Below the pieces are notes generated by a model. That model was not told where the DNA came from and searched no databases. It saw only the letters and a list, made by a program, of their open reading frames with translations. A program made the translations under genes and the position numbers. From Apiospora phragmitis (lineage: Eukaryota; Ascomycota; Sordariomycetes; Amphisphaeriales; Apiosporaceae), in assembly GCA_038363925.1 (NCBI GenBank), contig JAQQWL010000009.1, forward strand, positions 682,001-746,000: a stretch of 64,000 bases of DNA, in the 5' to 3' direction. Below are positions 1 through 12,056 of this stretch, piece after piece. Within the stretch, counting starts at the first letter, position 1. Each line of letters begins with the position of its first letter.

Positions 1-1157
1 TGATACCAATCCCACGCTGTCCCGTGTTGCACGCCTGGGATCCCTGCCCGTAACACCTAAACGTCGTAGAAATGTTCGCTGCTTCCCCGTTAGGCCCGTC
101 CTGAGCCCAGTATTCCGTCCGGTGCTGAACGAAGTCCTGCCCTATTATGCTGGTGAGCGCATTTGGGGGGAGAAGCGGAACCCCATCTGTAGCTTGATTG
201 TCAGTACCAACTAGCAGGCAGGTAGGCAAGGGGATGGAAGAAGTCTTACCGTTGGCGTGAGTCACCCTCATGAACATGCCAGGCTGAGACGGGTCATCGG
301 TGGCGCCTGCTATGCTATCGACATGGTCGGCATACTTGCCATTGCCAACAGCCAGTTCTCCGTAGGTAACAACTAGATCGACCTTCATGCCAGCTCGTTG
401 CATATCGACATACGCCAGGTTGGCCAATCCTCCTCCCAGACTGCTCATGTAAAGGTCAGTGATCGGTTTTCCTGCGGGGACGGAGGCTGCCAGCGGTGGG
501 GCATGATCAAGGCGACATCCACGCTTGCTAGGGAACGAACTAACCTATGGCCCAAAATGATAAACTTGAATTCCGGCGTGGCCTGCATGGCGCTCTTCAC
601 CTGCCTCATCGTCTCGTCGGCGACGCTGAGCCAGCCCTCGTAGACGCCCTCGTGCACCTTGCAGCCGTCGCACGCGGGGTGGGCCACCTGCGGGAAGTTC
701 AGGTCGGTCTCGATGTCCGTCGGGTTGGCGGTGCCGGGAAAGGCCAGGACGACCTCCCGCGCGCCGTCGTTGCGGAACAGCGACTGCTGCGTCTCGGTCG
801 TATCGTTCTGGACAAAGGCCACGACGGCCGCGCCCTGCGGCGGCTTCTTGCAGGGGGCCTCGAGGTAGGTGCCGGCGTACGTGGCGTAGTTCAGAATAGT
901 GTCGAAACTGGCTTGGTCGACTGTGCGGAGTGATTAGCGTTATGGTGGTCTGAGTTCATGGGAGTGACTCGGGGCGTGATGATTATATCGACACGGACTC
1001 GACACTTACTGGGATCTGGGGCTCTCGTGTCAGCCCGACGCTGGACTGTGCTATGGTCTTGTGAAGAAGCCGGAATGGAGAGGCATTGGACCGGCAGTAG
1101 GGCCCAGCTCAGGGTAACCGCGACCATACGGTACGTGTAAGGAACCATCGTCGTCAA
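1..1157 (-). CDS. Secreted class 3 lipase (feruloyl-esterase/lipase fold), 3' end beyond window
   Basis: Triacylglycerol lipase or esterase expected to act outside the cell. I infer four exons: 1010-1157, 545-920, 250-440 and 1-186, with introns 921-1009, 441-544 and 187-249, all GT-AG. The start at 1157 gives a hydrophobic leader (about residues 11-26) and an Arg-Arg pair further on that could be a Kex2 site. Seen motifs: AFPGT (oxyanion region), then GHSLGG, formed only after splicing because intron 441-544 splits the nucleophile Ser codon as AG|T, then the HANDGVP segment carrying the catalytic Asp of this family, then YW. The catalytic His normally lies further C-terminal and is outside the window. 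Unspliced, the motif reads GHRLV and looks dead, but that is an artefact. Family call is firm; the substrate is not known. Confidence 0.88.
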
Positions 1158-4157
1158 ATGTGTTCGTCGTATGGTTCAGGATGGAAAGAGATCAGCTGTA
1201 GTAAAGATGTGACTGAATACGCACACCCACCAAAGAGTGTAGAGAGCGGTGTGTGCCTCCAGATGAAAAAGAAACCTGTGGCGTTGAGAGGTTGATGATG
1301 GTGCTAATTATTAGCCATCGATGGCTCCTAGAGTAGTGGCCATAGAATGATGCAGACTCTCCAGTCGCCGATGGCTGACTCGAGATATGTGATACGCGAC
1401 TGACGCTGCCATGATGCTGATCGCGATAGATGCCGACTACGAAACTGATTCATTTGTCATGTGTTCATCGTATTCGTAAATCCTGAGGGAGGGTCAAGAA
1501 GCAGGATCGTTGGGCAAGACGGGGACGGGTCTTTAAAGATATCCGCTACCCTCGCTTTCGATGTTTATGCATACCCAGCTGTTCGGGAACTCATGGTCCA
1601 ATCTTGAACAGCAGCATCATCATGGCCTATGGCGGTGCTGCTGGGGCAAGGGACACACCAATGAGGAATCGGCGTTTCAGAGCTTGGCAGAAGCATTTGG
1701 CGCACCAATGGGAGGCCCGGAAGTCACCCCATCAACTTCCGCTTTCGTATTCGAATGCGATTGGTCCGTGGCCTTTGCCTGGGACTCGACCGGGAAACCC
1801 GTGGTAAATAGTTGGCGGAGTAAAGCTTTCGGATGGGTTTTGGCAGGGCAGGCTGTGTCGGGAGCTTTGTGCGAAGGCATAATATCCACTATGCCATAAT
1901 GCAGCACCCATTTTCAAGGATAAGGGGCAAGACGACGACCACCACAAGGGCCGAATCGCAACAAAGGGAAAGTCCAGGGGGCAAGAAAGACATCCGGCGG
2001 CGACCGACTAGTTGGAACGGAAGACTTGTGATGCTTTTCCCCAACGTCATCATGGTCTCTCTCTACTTCCAGAAACAACCACCGAGGGAGACGGAACACG
2101 TCGCAGGTGTCAAAATTGACCTGACGCAAGCTCTCCCGAGCTGCCATGACGACAGTGACAAGCAAAGAAAGTCCGCGCGGCATGTGCAATCGGTGAGAGT
2201 CGGCAGTGCAAGGCGGGATTGGACTGGACAAATGTTAGACCTGTGACACGCGTCCCGCCTACGAGACGGTTGGTTCCATGCTTGCTTCTCGTGTGATTAG
2301 AGGCTCGACGATTTTGTTGCTGGAAGTTCTTAGAAAATGATCAAGACTGAAGGACTCAGAAGCCAGTACCCCACGTTTGGTCGTCGACCCTCGGTTGAGC
2401 GATTCAGAGTCAGGGTCCAGCTCTGCGGCTCTGCCCGCGGGCAGTAGTACTTCCTTTGCGACCCGTCCAGCCACAAGTAAGTAGTACTTCAACGGTAGAG
2501 TTAAGCTCGTTGGCCCGCACGACCGACCGAAAACGGCAACCCTTGCACCGGCCGGCGCAAAGTGCCACACGAGGCCCGGGCGCCTACTGATCAATAAGCT
2601 TCCCAAATACCCAAGAATGTGGCGGTGCTTACACCCGGTCCGTCGACGCTTGCGCTCGTCCTTCCGCCGTTCCCCGTTGGCGTGTGCCTAACAAACTGAG
2701 TGTGGCATTGCTTGATTTCGTCTCCCCTTCGACCCCCGGCGCTGTGGGGTTCGACCGTTCTAACCTCCGGAGCAAACAACAACTCTATTTTGACCGAGCA
2801 GTGGGCTTACCGAGTCCAAAGAGTGACGTTGATATATCGTGATGTTAACCACCCACCACCCCTCGCTGCGATAATTGTGATCGGAGACAGCCAGATAGTG
2901 ACGTGAATAGTCGGTGGCTGCGCTTGTCAACCGAGGGATAGGAAATCAGGAGCTGCAACATGATCGAGGGATCTTCATTATCCGCAGGAAGGTGGATGAG
3001 CCGCGCAAGGTGCATTTCGGCGCGCATATAGGAGAAGGGTGACATGCCATGGGATTTTACAAGTTCGAACAGACGTATTTAAGTCTAGTCCGCCATCCTG
3101 GGCTTCTAGACTTGACGTGGGGTATTTTACTATGCACCATCTATCTGGGTATCCTGTATCATGCCCATCGATACGATACTCGTATCAGGAGAAAGGCCAA
3201 AAGCTCCATAGCTGCTCTATCCCGGCAGCATAGATACAAATAATTATGTTGTTTCTCAACTCGTGAGTACATTGTCCAATGTTACGCCGGTTTCAAGGGT
3301 GTCCAAATCCATAGCCACCCCTGACAATCACTGTAAATGCACCATTCGGTCGGGATGACTTCATGTGCCGAAAGAGAGGAGGCGAGATAGGCCCTTGGTT
3401 TCCGGGTCGCTCCGAGTCTTCGGCCTCGAGAGAGTTATGGCGTAGCTGGGCGGCGGAGGGATGGTATCAATCAACACTTTGCAGTTAGCAACCATCCTCT
3501 AGAACGAAAGAGTGACGACTCTTTCTCAACTTTGGCTGCAGCGAGCATGGTCAACATGCACCCCAAGTGTTGGCCAACATCTCGAAATGGAGGACATAAC
3601 TTCCATCACTGAATATGAAGCTTGATACGTAGTTTCCGACATGGTCAATGAATTTTGGTGACGAGCTCTGCTTCTTTTTGAAGTCCCATCCGTCTTTCCG
3701 AGCATTCGAAAAGTGCCAACATCTAACTACTGTCTGCAATGAGATAAGGTAGGCAGGTGAGCCAAAAGTACCTAGGAAGTGAATACCTTAGGTATTACTA
3801 AACCACATACTTAACTTTCTTATGTAAAGCTTTTGAATTGATGCGCTGCCTTAGATGCTTGGGATGTAGGTAGGGCAATCCAGAAGCCGATTTATGTAAA
3901 CCCAGAATTTTTCACTTGTTCCTTCCATTCCCTTCTTGCTTTTGCATTTTGTGCACCAGACCAGAAGGATCTCATTTTTCTTTTTTCGAGTTTCTCAACT
4001 TGCAGAAAAGAAAATTCGTCACGGAATGCCAACCGACATCCTCCCTCTCAACAACCTGAACATCACCATCCTTCCTCTCACCAACACTCATCTTCCAGCA
4101 ATCAACTCTTCGGCCCACTTGACCATTTACCCATTCAATTGATACGACTTGTCAATC
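1158..4157. other. Gene-poor stretch of about 3 kb
   Basis: Only short overlapping open frames on both strands, none with a recognisable domain or good splice structure. A 64-codon frame at 3049-3243 has one hydrophobic stretch but no other support. The last part, 3900-4150, is pyrimidine-rich and probably the promoter and leader of the next gene. Confidence 0.5.
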
Positions 4158-6420
4158 ATGTCGGCTACGCAAGAAGCCGACCCAGACATTGATCTGATGT
4201 ACTCGGAGCATATCGACAATTTCCTCTCCACTCCTGGGAGCAAAGTAGCTTTCATCGAAGGCCATTCGGGCACCGGCAAAAGCGCTCGTGCTGTCCCGGA
4301 CCTTTGGATGCGTTGCCGCAATCGGAATTTACCGTTCATCTGTTTGCAACCTTCCTATGCGACGGCGAATTCGGTCTGCGAAGCCTACCAAAGCCGCAAG
4401 GACAAGCCTACAGCTCCAGCCTGGATGATGGCCAACGGGAATTCCAATGTCCAGTTCGGCTATAACGCAAAAAGCCGAGCAACACAGCACTACATCGCGA
4501 GAGACTTCTGTTGCGACTACCAGGACCTTGACCGTTGGGCTGCATCTGGATGTACCGAAATGGCTATTGTGCTTGATAACATGGCGCCAGCCCAGACCTA
4601 CTGGGATATCTTGTGCTTCGAGCAGGTCCGCTTATGGATGGAAGCACTGCAAAAGGGGAATCCGACCATGTCTTTAACCCTGTTTATCATGGTTTCCACT
4701 CCCATCGACCATCGGGAGGTGATTTCGCTCGAAGACTTCCCCGGAGCCATTGTAATGCAATGGAATAAAGAATGGCAACCGGGAAGAAACATCTTTGAGA
4801 TGGAACCAAACGAGAATCCGGAAAGCATAACTCCGATGTATCGCAAGATCAACGCAGTATGCCAGAAATCGGCGTCGGTTGTGTTCATGGCATCGAGGGG
4901 TTGCGGCTCTGTCATGCTGGAGGAATTGAACAAGAGCGAGTCTGATATCTCCGTATGCTACAGAGAAGAGAGTATCACCAGTAATGACATCACACATCAA
5001 TTTCTCACTGTACCTCGGAAAGACAGGCAGGTGCTAATCGCCTTTGACGAGATGAGGTTCGTGGACAAGCCGCTCGATCGTTGCTGTGCTATCATCTGCT
5101 CCGCAAAGGTCTCTCAGTGGCGGCAAGATGAGGACAGCACGCGGTTCATGCCCATGGATACTGTGGTGCACATGAACGATATTCGTGGGGCGGTGCGCCT
5201 TGCCTACATGGCCTACTACCAAGACAACGCTATACAGCCAGAGATCCTAGTCGAGGCTCACAAACCAGAGGACGGCCAGGAATCTACAGCCCCATAGCTC
5301 CGCTGCTGCCTGCTGACTATGCTGTTTCTTGCCATCGATTGGTGGCCGGGAAGGGACTTAGGGTCGATTCCGATTCTGCGTCGATTGTACCGCCCTGAGC
5401 TGCTCACCGAGATGCTTCGCCGCCTCCGAGTCCTAGGTGTGATACCAGGAGGACGCCTCGCCGGTCCCCGGAACGTCACGCTGGCCGAGCCACGGGCCAT
5501 CGAGGCCGCCAGGATTATCTGGACGCTTGCCGAAGTCTTGCCTGACCTGAATTTCCGAGTGGCATGGTTTCTGGCTTCCTTGGAGATAATTATTGCCGCC
5601 ATGCGCACGACAACATGTCTAACGTTCTCGTCATCCTCCGACTCCAAGAATCCTCGGTCCATAATGAGAGTAACTAGAAAGCTCGACAGTCAAGCCATAC
5701 ACGTTGTTTATGGACGCCTTCACCCACCTCTTGCCAAAGTAGCCAAGTATGGCACACCGTGGCTGATCCTTGCATGCTACGAAACCATCATGTCTCACCC
5801 AACCCCTGATAGACCTTGGCCTATGGACGAAAATATGTCCCCAACAGACTTTTATTTGGTCGAGGGGGTCGCCTGTAGAAAACGGGGATTCGACGGGCTT
5901 GTTGAATCCAGCAAGCTCCTGGAAAAACGCTTCGAAGTGGCCGATCGCGTTGCTTGGAATGAGATACATGATGACGTACCAAAATTATGTACAGCCATTA
6001 ACCGGAGAATACTGGATTTTTTTTCTACACAACCTGGTCTCCACCATGAGAATGGACGATGGTTCCGTCGAGGTACGTGATGCCGTACGCGAGAAACGCA
6101 TGGCGCCTGGCGATTACATTGATCCTTCCGACATCATGGCGACTGAATTCGATGACGAATTTCATTGTCTAGCTGTCGGCCTCCATTACCAGTTCTCAGA
6201 TATCTACCGAGGTGGCTACTGTCCTCTCAACATGGTCAAGATCGACAGCAGCCTGATCGAGCAGATCGAAAAGCGCCTTCATCTGAATATCTTCTCTGCC
6301 CTCAGAAGTGGTTCCTACCTCTCCGCACATGATGCGGTGGACAAGATTCAACGAGGAAGTAAACATGACATTGGGGCCATCGCGCCTCTCGTTCCTACCG
6401 GGAAAAAAAATTGTGTTTAG
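4158..6420 (+). CDS. Degenerate DEAH-box (DExH) helicase-like protein
   Basis: Proposed exons 4158-5249, 5298-6072 and 6173-6420 (704 aa). The start is the first ATG in frame. Exon 1 has an intact P-loop GHSGTGKS (about residues 36-43) followed by the spacing seen in DEAH helicases (I-x-LQP...A-x-SV, motif Ia). The Walker B position reads LDNMAP instead of DEAH, and no clear QRxGRxGR motif VI is visible. A PEIL motif at the end of exon 1 and an LGVI segment in exon 2 fit the winged-helix/HA2 region. Splicing 5250-5297 (48 bp, weak donor GTCGAG) removes an in-frame TAG and joins PEIL to the next helix as the family requires. Intron 6073-6172 (GTACGT...CTAG) is good. Probably an inactive or diverged helicase; its role is unknown. 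The frame ends just after an A8 run (6403-6410), and with one A fewer it would continue to 6631. Confidence 0.6.
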
Positions 6421-7212
6421 CGACTTGCCAAGTCAAAGGGCGAAGATACCACAAGTATTGGACTCTGACGAGGAAGACGACCGCGTGCAAGAGGTTTTCG
6501 ATTCCGACGAGGAAGAGGACGGCGAAATTCGCGCGCGCAAGGCTCAGAAGACTGGACATCGACCCATCACACGATCAAGACACGCCCAGCCAGCACGACG
6601 TCGAACAACAAGAAGGCCAAATGCAGCGTAAATTAGATCGCGGAAGCTGAAGGCTGAGAAGTGCACGCACTGCAAAGGCCCCTATCCACACCTTCGATGT
6701 CTGCAGGTCGTAGAGCGAACAGGCATGTCTCCAATCTGTCCAATTCATCCGCAGATGAGAAATCATGATTTGGATACCTGCAAGGACCTACTCGCGCACC
6801 TCGAGGACCCAGAAAAGATCGGGCACCTGTGGAATCTCATGGCTCTATCGCGTGTAGGTCTGCCACCTTTCTACACGACACTGCTCGACATCAATGAACT
6901 GACAAGGCATCTGGGCAAGCGCTGGGATGACATGCCGTGGAGCCTTGACCATCCATGGACATGTGGGATCTGTATCACAACCGGCTGAAGCAAACCACTG
7001 ACTACGAATACACCCCGGTACTGCCGTCTGCATGCCAAGAGCATAATCGGGCATCGAGGACCGCACCACAAACGGCGGGAGGTCGACATATGACCATTCC
7101 TGACCTAGTGGCCCATCTCGCAGCCCAACGCCAAACCCAGGACACGGTAATGGGCGATGGCGACAACATCAGATTGGAAAGCACAGGTCAAGCAACTACT
7201 GCTACTGGCTAG
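6421..7212 (+). pseudogene. Probable 3' continuation of the helicase-like gene, with acidic/basic tail and zinc-knuckle-like segment
   Basis: If the A8 run at 6403-6410 had seven bases, the preceding gene would read on to 6631 through two acidic repeats (DSDEED, then DSDEEED) and an Arg-rich tail. The same frame resumes after a TAA at 6629-6631 with CTHCKGPYPHLRC (C-x2-C-x5-H-x2-C) and, about 15 residues on, CPIHPQMRNHDLDTC, two zinc-binding-like patterns, up to 6988. A further piece continues in another frame at 6955-7212. The joins (intron, nonsense or sequencing indels) cannot be decided here. It could also be a separate damaged gene. No known domain was recognised with confidence. Confidence 0.35.
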
Positions 7213-7760
7213 CGGCGAACATCAAGTTCCGGCAACACCGAGTCCTAATCGGCTCTCGCCTTTCCCGCTCCAGGAGCAGGTCCAAGTAGACCGCAAACCG
7301 ATCCCCAACCTGGTACTAGTAGTGTATCTGATACTCATGGTCCCTAATCACCAGAGCTTTGATATAGGATAAGCTGGTGGCGAAACTGATGCCGCCTGAA
7401 CATCCATGGGCAAATCTATGCGACGATCAAGGCATGCGGTCTTGCAGGTTGACACACTGTTGAGTATCTAATAAGATTATTCTGTCTCCTGTTTTCTTGT
7501 TATTCTAGCCATTCCTGTATTTGACGTGATAACTGTGGTTTGAGTGACTATTAAATTCCCATTGGCTCATGCAACGTTTTCGTGCCACGTCGATAGATAT
7601 CGTAGAGGATCACCACTGCTTCCCAACTAGGCTGCCTAACTTGTAGAAGAGAGAGACCTATCTGCTTGGTTTTCTCTGTATCGAGCCAACCTTCGGGCTG
7701 TAGTTGGTGACCGCTGACAATTAGATTCTTGGCCCTCCCTGTTCGGTCGCCCTCTTCAGT

Positions 7761-7918
7761 CCCCTCCATCCAGATTTTGATATCCCCCTCTATCCACATT
7801 TGGCTTAAGAGGTCCTCCATCCAGATTTGACAATGTCCCTCCATCTATAACTGGCTTAAAAGGTCCTCCATCCTGATTTGGCTTAAGAGGCCCTCCATCC
7901 ACATTTTGATATCGAGCC
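7761..7918 (+). repeat. Pyrimidine-rich minisatellite, copy A of a dispersed repeat
   Basis: Repeats of the type CTCCATCCAGATTTTGATAT alternating with TGGCTTAAGAGGT, about five imperfect units. It ends in ATATCGAGCCAC. The reverse complement matches the array at 27040-27160 including both ends, and a shorter relative in the same orientation lies at 18762-18838. Confidence 0.75.
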
Positions 7919-8210
7919 ACCTAGGGTTTTGAAATCGAAGCTGCCCCCGACGAGACGTTTCTACATCGGCCCCTGTGGCCCCTCTCTGAGGCACTAAACT
8001 CTTGTTTATGTGTAATTGTCCATCCTGGCCTTGTCCATAGCCCACTCCCTACCTGCTCATTCCTTATGCCCAAGCATGCTACATAAAGCATATTAACATA
8101 AGCAAATTATTGCGAGTAACCTATTTACAGGCTTGACTAACGCTTTACTGGCACACTACATAACTCGTTCCATTCCAGCTATATTCTCGCCGGGACAATA
8201 CCGCCCTCAG

Positions 8211-8379
8211 ACCGTAACATGTGGTTTCACCCAAAATTGTAACATATAAGTTCCCCCAAGATTATAACATGAGGTTTCCCCTAAGATCGTAGCATGTGGT
8301 TTCCCCCAAGATCATAATATATTGGGTTCCCCAAGATTGTAATATGTGTGTTCCCCTAGAATTGTAGCATCCAAGTTCG
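8211..8379 (+). repeat. Tandem repeat, about 25-bp unit, about 7 copies
   Basis: Units vary around AGATTGTAACATGTGGTTTC followed by CCCCA. Sequence drift between units is marked, so the array is old. No coding frame or hairpin explains it. Confidence 0.8.
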
Positions 8380-8595
8380 ATGTGTCAGTTCCTGTAGGAA
8401 CACCATTAATTCTATACTTGAAAGGCAGCCTTCAAATAAGTAGAATGAGAAAGTTCTTATGCAACATTGCTTGTATAAAGCGCTATGGCTTCCACGAGTG
8501 CCCAAGCATTGTCATTGATGTTAGGTTAGGCCAACATTCTGGGTAAGGAGGTATTGCAGTTAGATCTGCTGTGTACGCACTTGGTTTTCGCTATC

Positions 8596-9310
8596 TTACA
8601 ACTTTTTGGCTGGGCCAGGTAAATATACAAGTTGACTCTTGGTAACGTTCACTTCCGGCACTATAAGAGGCATTCCGCTGCCATCAATGCTACCGCTGCA
8701 TGAATCTTTAATGCCCTGGGACCCGTGGGTGGTGGAAAGGACCTTCGCTGCGCTGCTAATGAGGGACTGGCGCAGCATAGAGGAATTGTCGTTCAAGTTG
8801 CGCTGAATCTGGATGTTTTGATTGACCCCAAACAGGCCGCTCGCGATGATGCTGCGATCGCCTCCTGATCCCCCAGTCTCCAGCCACGCCTGGTTGAGCT
8901 TATCGCGGAGTGCGTGGGCCACGGCGGCGTTGCCCCATCTGATAACAGCATTGATGACCCAGACCGGGGAGCTAGACCTGAGCTTCCGGAGGATGGTGGT
9001 CCGGACGGCGCCCTTCATTCTCTCGGTCTCTAAATGCGTGTTCGAGGGATGGAACTTCGCGTAGATGGAGCTGTGCCAGCTCTTGTCCTGACTGGTGGCG
9101 CCGAGCGGGAGCTGGTAGAAGGCGAGCAGGGGCACGAGGTGATAATGGATATGGCCGTTGGCGGAGGATTATTGGTTTATGACGAAGATAGCCTTGGCAA
9201 ATTTTGGTAGTCGCATCGTCGACAGCGCTGGCTGGGACGCCCAGGGTGGCGACCCATTTCCTTCCAGACACCACTGACAGAGTCGACGATGGCAGTGACC
9301 ACCACACAAG
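8596..9310 (-). CDS. Unknown protein, 3' exon clear, 5' end unresolved
   Basis: An open frame of about 190 codons (to about 9171) has protein-like composition, beginning with a hydrophobic stretch (LVPLLAFY) and running to a lysine-ended C-terminus at 8596. Further 5' the same frame is interrupted by one TAA directly after a CAA codon (about 9170) and then continues as a Cys/Trp-rich segment to about 9310. Whether the TAA lies in an intron or is a real nonsense change cannot be decided. I do not recognise the family. The true start was not found. Confidence 0.35.
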
Positions 9311-9355
9311 CATTGGGAGGGGTTCATAAGCCAAAACAGAGCATTCGTCTTCCAA

Positions 9356-10496
9356 CCGCCACTGGGACCAATGGCTCAGTGGTTGCTGCGGCGTTTACCT
9401 ATTCCCAGCGTAAAAGGCAGCGGTTAGGAAAAATGCTCGAGGCTAGTGTTTCTGGGATATGATTTTCGTACGGTTCGATCCTGACGCAGGACTGGACCTT
9501 AGCTTTTTCTTCTTCTTCTTTTTTCTCCTTCCCTTCGTGGATTAAGTTCAAAACAGAGTAGCAATAGCGCTGATAGGAATTAAACACATCCCTATTGATC
9601 ATTACTCTCTCCAGTTTCGTGTTTTCTATGACTCTTCTATCCACCTTCAGCCGTGGTCGGAGTTGTCGCCAAACGCACATATGCTGCACTTTTGGCAGGG
9701 GAACCAAACCATAACATTTAGGATTATTTAGCCGCGTTAAGAGACTATTCAAGACAGTTTGTCCCGGTTGGGCTGTGAATTAATTGATCATTACGATGAA
9801 CTGGCAGCATGCAAGATTGGTCGTATTAACCTGGCGGTTCTGGCGCCACTTTGACGGGGGGTTACTTTAATTTGAGACCCCTGTCTGTTTTGCAGACAGC
9901 CCCAGTCTAGAGCTGATAGGGCGCGGCACTCGGCACGGCACTTTGCAGGATCCGCCTGAGACTTCCAGCAGCGGCTGAACAAGAACATGGCATCAATTCC
10001 CGGCTTTCTGGTTCAGCATCCGTCTGTGGCACATCGTGGTAGGTCAGGGCGAGAGGGTGTGGGTGGGTAAAGTGTGCCGGGAAAGATTAATAAGGGCGGG
10101 AGCACGCGGGGACGCCGTCTGGGGAAAGTGTTTCGGGGGTCATCTACGGCCTAGATCCCTGTCGCACGTCCCCCGAACACCCCTGGCTCCCTCTCAAGCC
10201 TTGCCGAAAAAGGGCGTGCTGGGCCATAAATAGCATCGCCCCGCACCAGCTGAAGCTGAATCGATGCAGGTGAACCCTGGCTCAGACCCAACCGCGAGAC
10301 TGCATTGGCTGTCGGCGAAATGGTAAGGCGATAACACTGCTTCAATAGTTTGGTTCTGTTTCGTTCATTTGCTATGCGCGTCAGTCAGGCAGTCCGCCGA
10401 ATCGCACGATGGCATCAATGCTTTATTGGCTGGGGGTTGGATAAATGTTTGCTAAGTGGCATTAAGTACGGAGTACAACCTCGCTAGATGAAGCCT
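9356..10496. other. Intergenic, nothing recognised
   Basis: Short chance frames only. It contains a CTT/TTC-rich tract near 9500-9540 on the plus strand. Confidence 0.5.
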
Positions 10497-10560
10497 TTCT
10501 CCCTCCCTCTTCTCTCTCCTCCCTGTTCTCTCCTCTCTTCTCCCTGTTCTCTCCTCTTTC
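10497..10560 (+). promoter_or_regulatory. CT-rich promoter tract of the following gene
   Basis: Almost pure C/T run of about 60 bases with repeated TCTCTCCTC and CCCTGTTCTC blocks, followed at 10570 by a TATA-like ATATAAAC and then the ATG at 10687. CT tracts of this sort are common just upstream of fungal transcription starts. The role is inferred from position. Confidence 0.5.
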
Positions 10561-10686
10561 ATGGTATTCTACATATAAACCGCGAATATATATACACAGA
10601 CTAGGTGACAGAAGCCCGTATGTCTCCAATAGGCCATTGCTTAGTCAATTGAGGCGGTATTTGTTTCCGGACGAACTTGAGCAATC

Positions 10687-11668
10687 ATGTCAACATCATC
10701 TTCCCCAACCAACCCCAACCCCACATTGGCGCACTCGGGGCCGCCCGAGCCCAAACACCCCAAACCACACGCAGCCAGGCTGCCCCTAATCGCAACACTA
10801 GATCAGTCGGCGCTGACGGGTAACAGCACCCCGTCAACACCTAGGACAACTACCAGCAGCATCTACAGGGTACTCCTAGACGCGAGCACGCTCCGACAAG
10901 AATCCCTGCGTTTGTTGAGGGAGCGACCGCCAACTACCCAGGACCGTTTCATCTGCTACCTCCTCAATGGCACAGACCCGCAGTCCAACATCGGGCGCTA
11001 CTGCGAGCGCGAGTCGTTCGGGGGAGAAGTTCCGGCTCGACGACGCCCTGATGCGCAATATGTACGGCGCACACGAAGAGGCCAGCATCTTCTTCCTCGT
11101 CATGGATCAACAAGACGCCGCGCCCGTGGGGGTCATTCGTATCATCCGCAACTCCCCCGGCGGCGCCGGACTTCTGACACTCAACGACTGCCGCGAAATG
11201 CTGGGCACCACCGAAGCCCAGTTCCGGAAACACCATGGCGTCCGCAGCCTCGACAACGTCTGGGACATCGGCTCCGTCGTAGTGCGCCAGCGGTACCGGT
11301 CTGCGGATCGCAACCTGGCGAGCAACCTACTATTCCGGGCAATGCACGTGCGTGCGGGGCACGAGGGCGTTGTCCATTATATCGGCACCGTCGACCGCGA
11401 CATCCGGCGCATGATCCAGCTCGTCGGCTTCTGGGGCGGCACAATCTGCAACACTGGACCCGTCAGCCATAGCGGCTCCGACGACAGCCTCTTTTGTTAT
11501 GGACACTGGGCGACCATCAACACCAACGTCAAGAGGAGAGCGCAGGAGGTGCCCGCAGCGCTGCGGCCTACGGTCGAGCTCTTTGCTCGGCGCTGCATAG
11601 ACGGCGAGGATATGGATCATCGGCTAATGTTCGAGATCTCCAAAGCTCCAACGGGAGCCAAGACGTGA
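10687..11668 (+). CDS. GNAT-fold acyltransferase-like protein, one frameshift in a G run
   Basis: Two overlapping frames, 10687-11020 and from about 11020 to 11668, form one protein of about 326 aa if the G5 run at 11020-11024 is read as four. That joins ...ESFG directly to EKFRLDD. The N-terminus is Pro/Thr-rich and disordered. The C-terminal two thirds resemble GNAT/N-acyl-amino-acid synthase folds: a core strand VGVIRIIR, then WDIGSVVV, then a helix LASNLLFRAMH and a strand VVHYIGTV. A GNAT call by pattern is moderate; acyl donor and acceptor are unknown. No signal peptide. The simplest reading is a functional gene with a one-base sequencing or real insertion. It lies next to the convergent carboxylesterase, with no evident functional link. 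Confidence 0.5.
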
Positions 11669-12056
11669 GTTACCTTCATTTCTACTCCGTACTTCAACCC
11701 ATGCGTACGAGAATCATGCTAAAGACTCGGTAGAATTCGTGCTCGCCTGTGATTGCGAATCAGGTCAAGTCACCGGCTACGCACTGGCTAACGTCTGTGC
11801 AATGTCCCAAACAAGCCACGAAGCGTTGTACGATGGATGTTGTGTAACTAATCATAACGGCGAATTATATTAGAAGGTTGATTTCAATTTGAGATTTTCG
11901 CGTGCATCTGTGATGCATAGTCAAGGTAACGGATGGGAGATTGGTATGATTGGCTTCAGCACATATTGGAATGCGTACGTCGCTTTCTAGCTAGAATATC
12001 TATAAAAGTCTATGAGTTATCCTGACATTTTGAGAAACAGTCCAGGGTGTTACGTC
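11669..12056. other. Short intergenic stretch between convergent genes
   Basis: No gene seen. This is the shared 3' region of the GNAT-like gene and the carboxylesterase, moderately AT-rich with CTATAAAAG near 12000. Confidence 0.5.

Noticed and set aside
445..822. Lipase with dead nucleophile motif GHRLV
   Set aside because: An intron at 441-544 with good GT-AG ends lies inside the Ser codon; splicing gives GHSLGG.
1561..2246. Two overlapping plus-strand frames of 112 and 137 codons
   Set aside because: No domain, no splice join and antisense frames of similar length; taken as chance.
8211..8379. CRISPR-like array
   Set aside because: Direct tandem units without spacers, in a eukaryotic genome.
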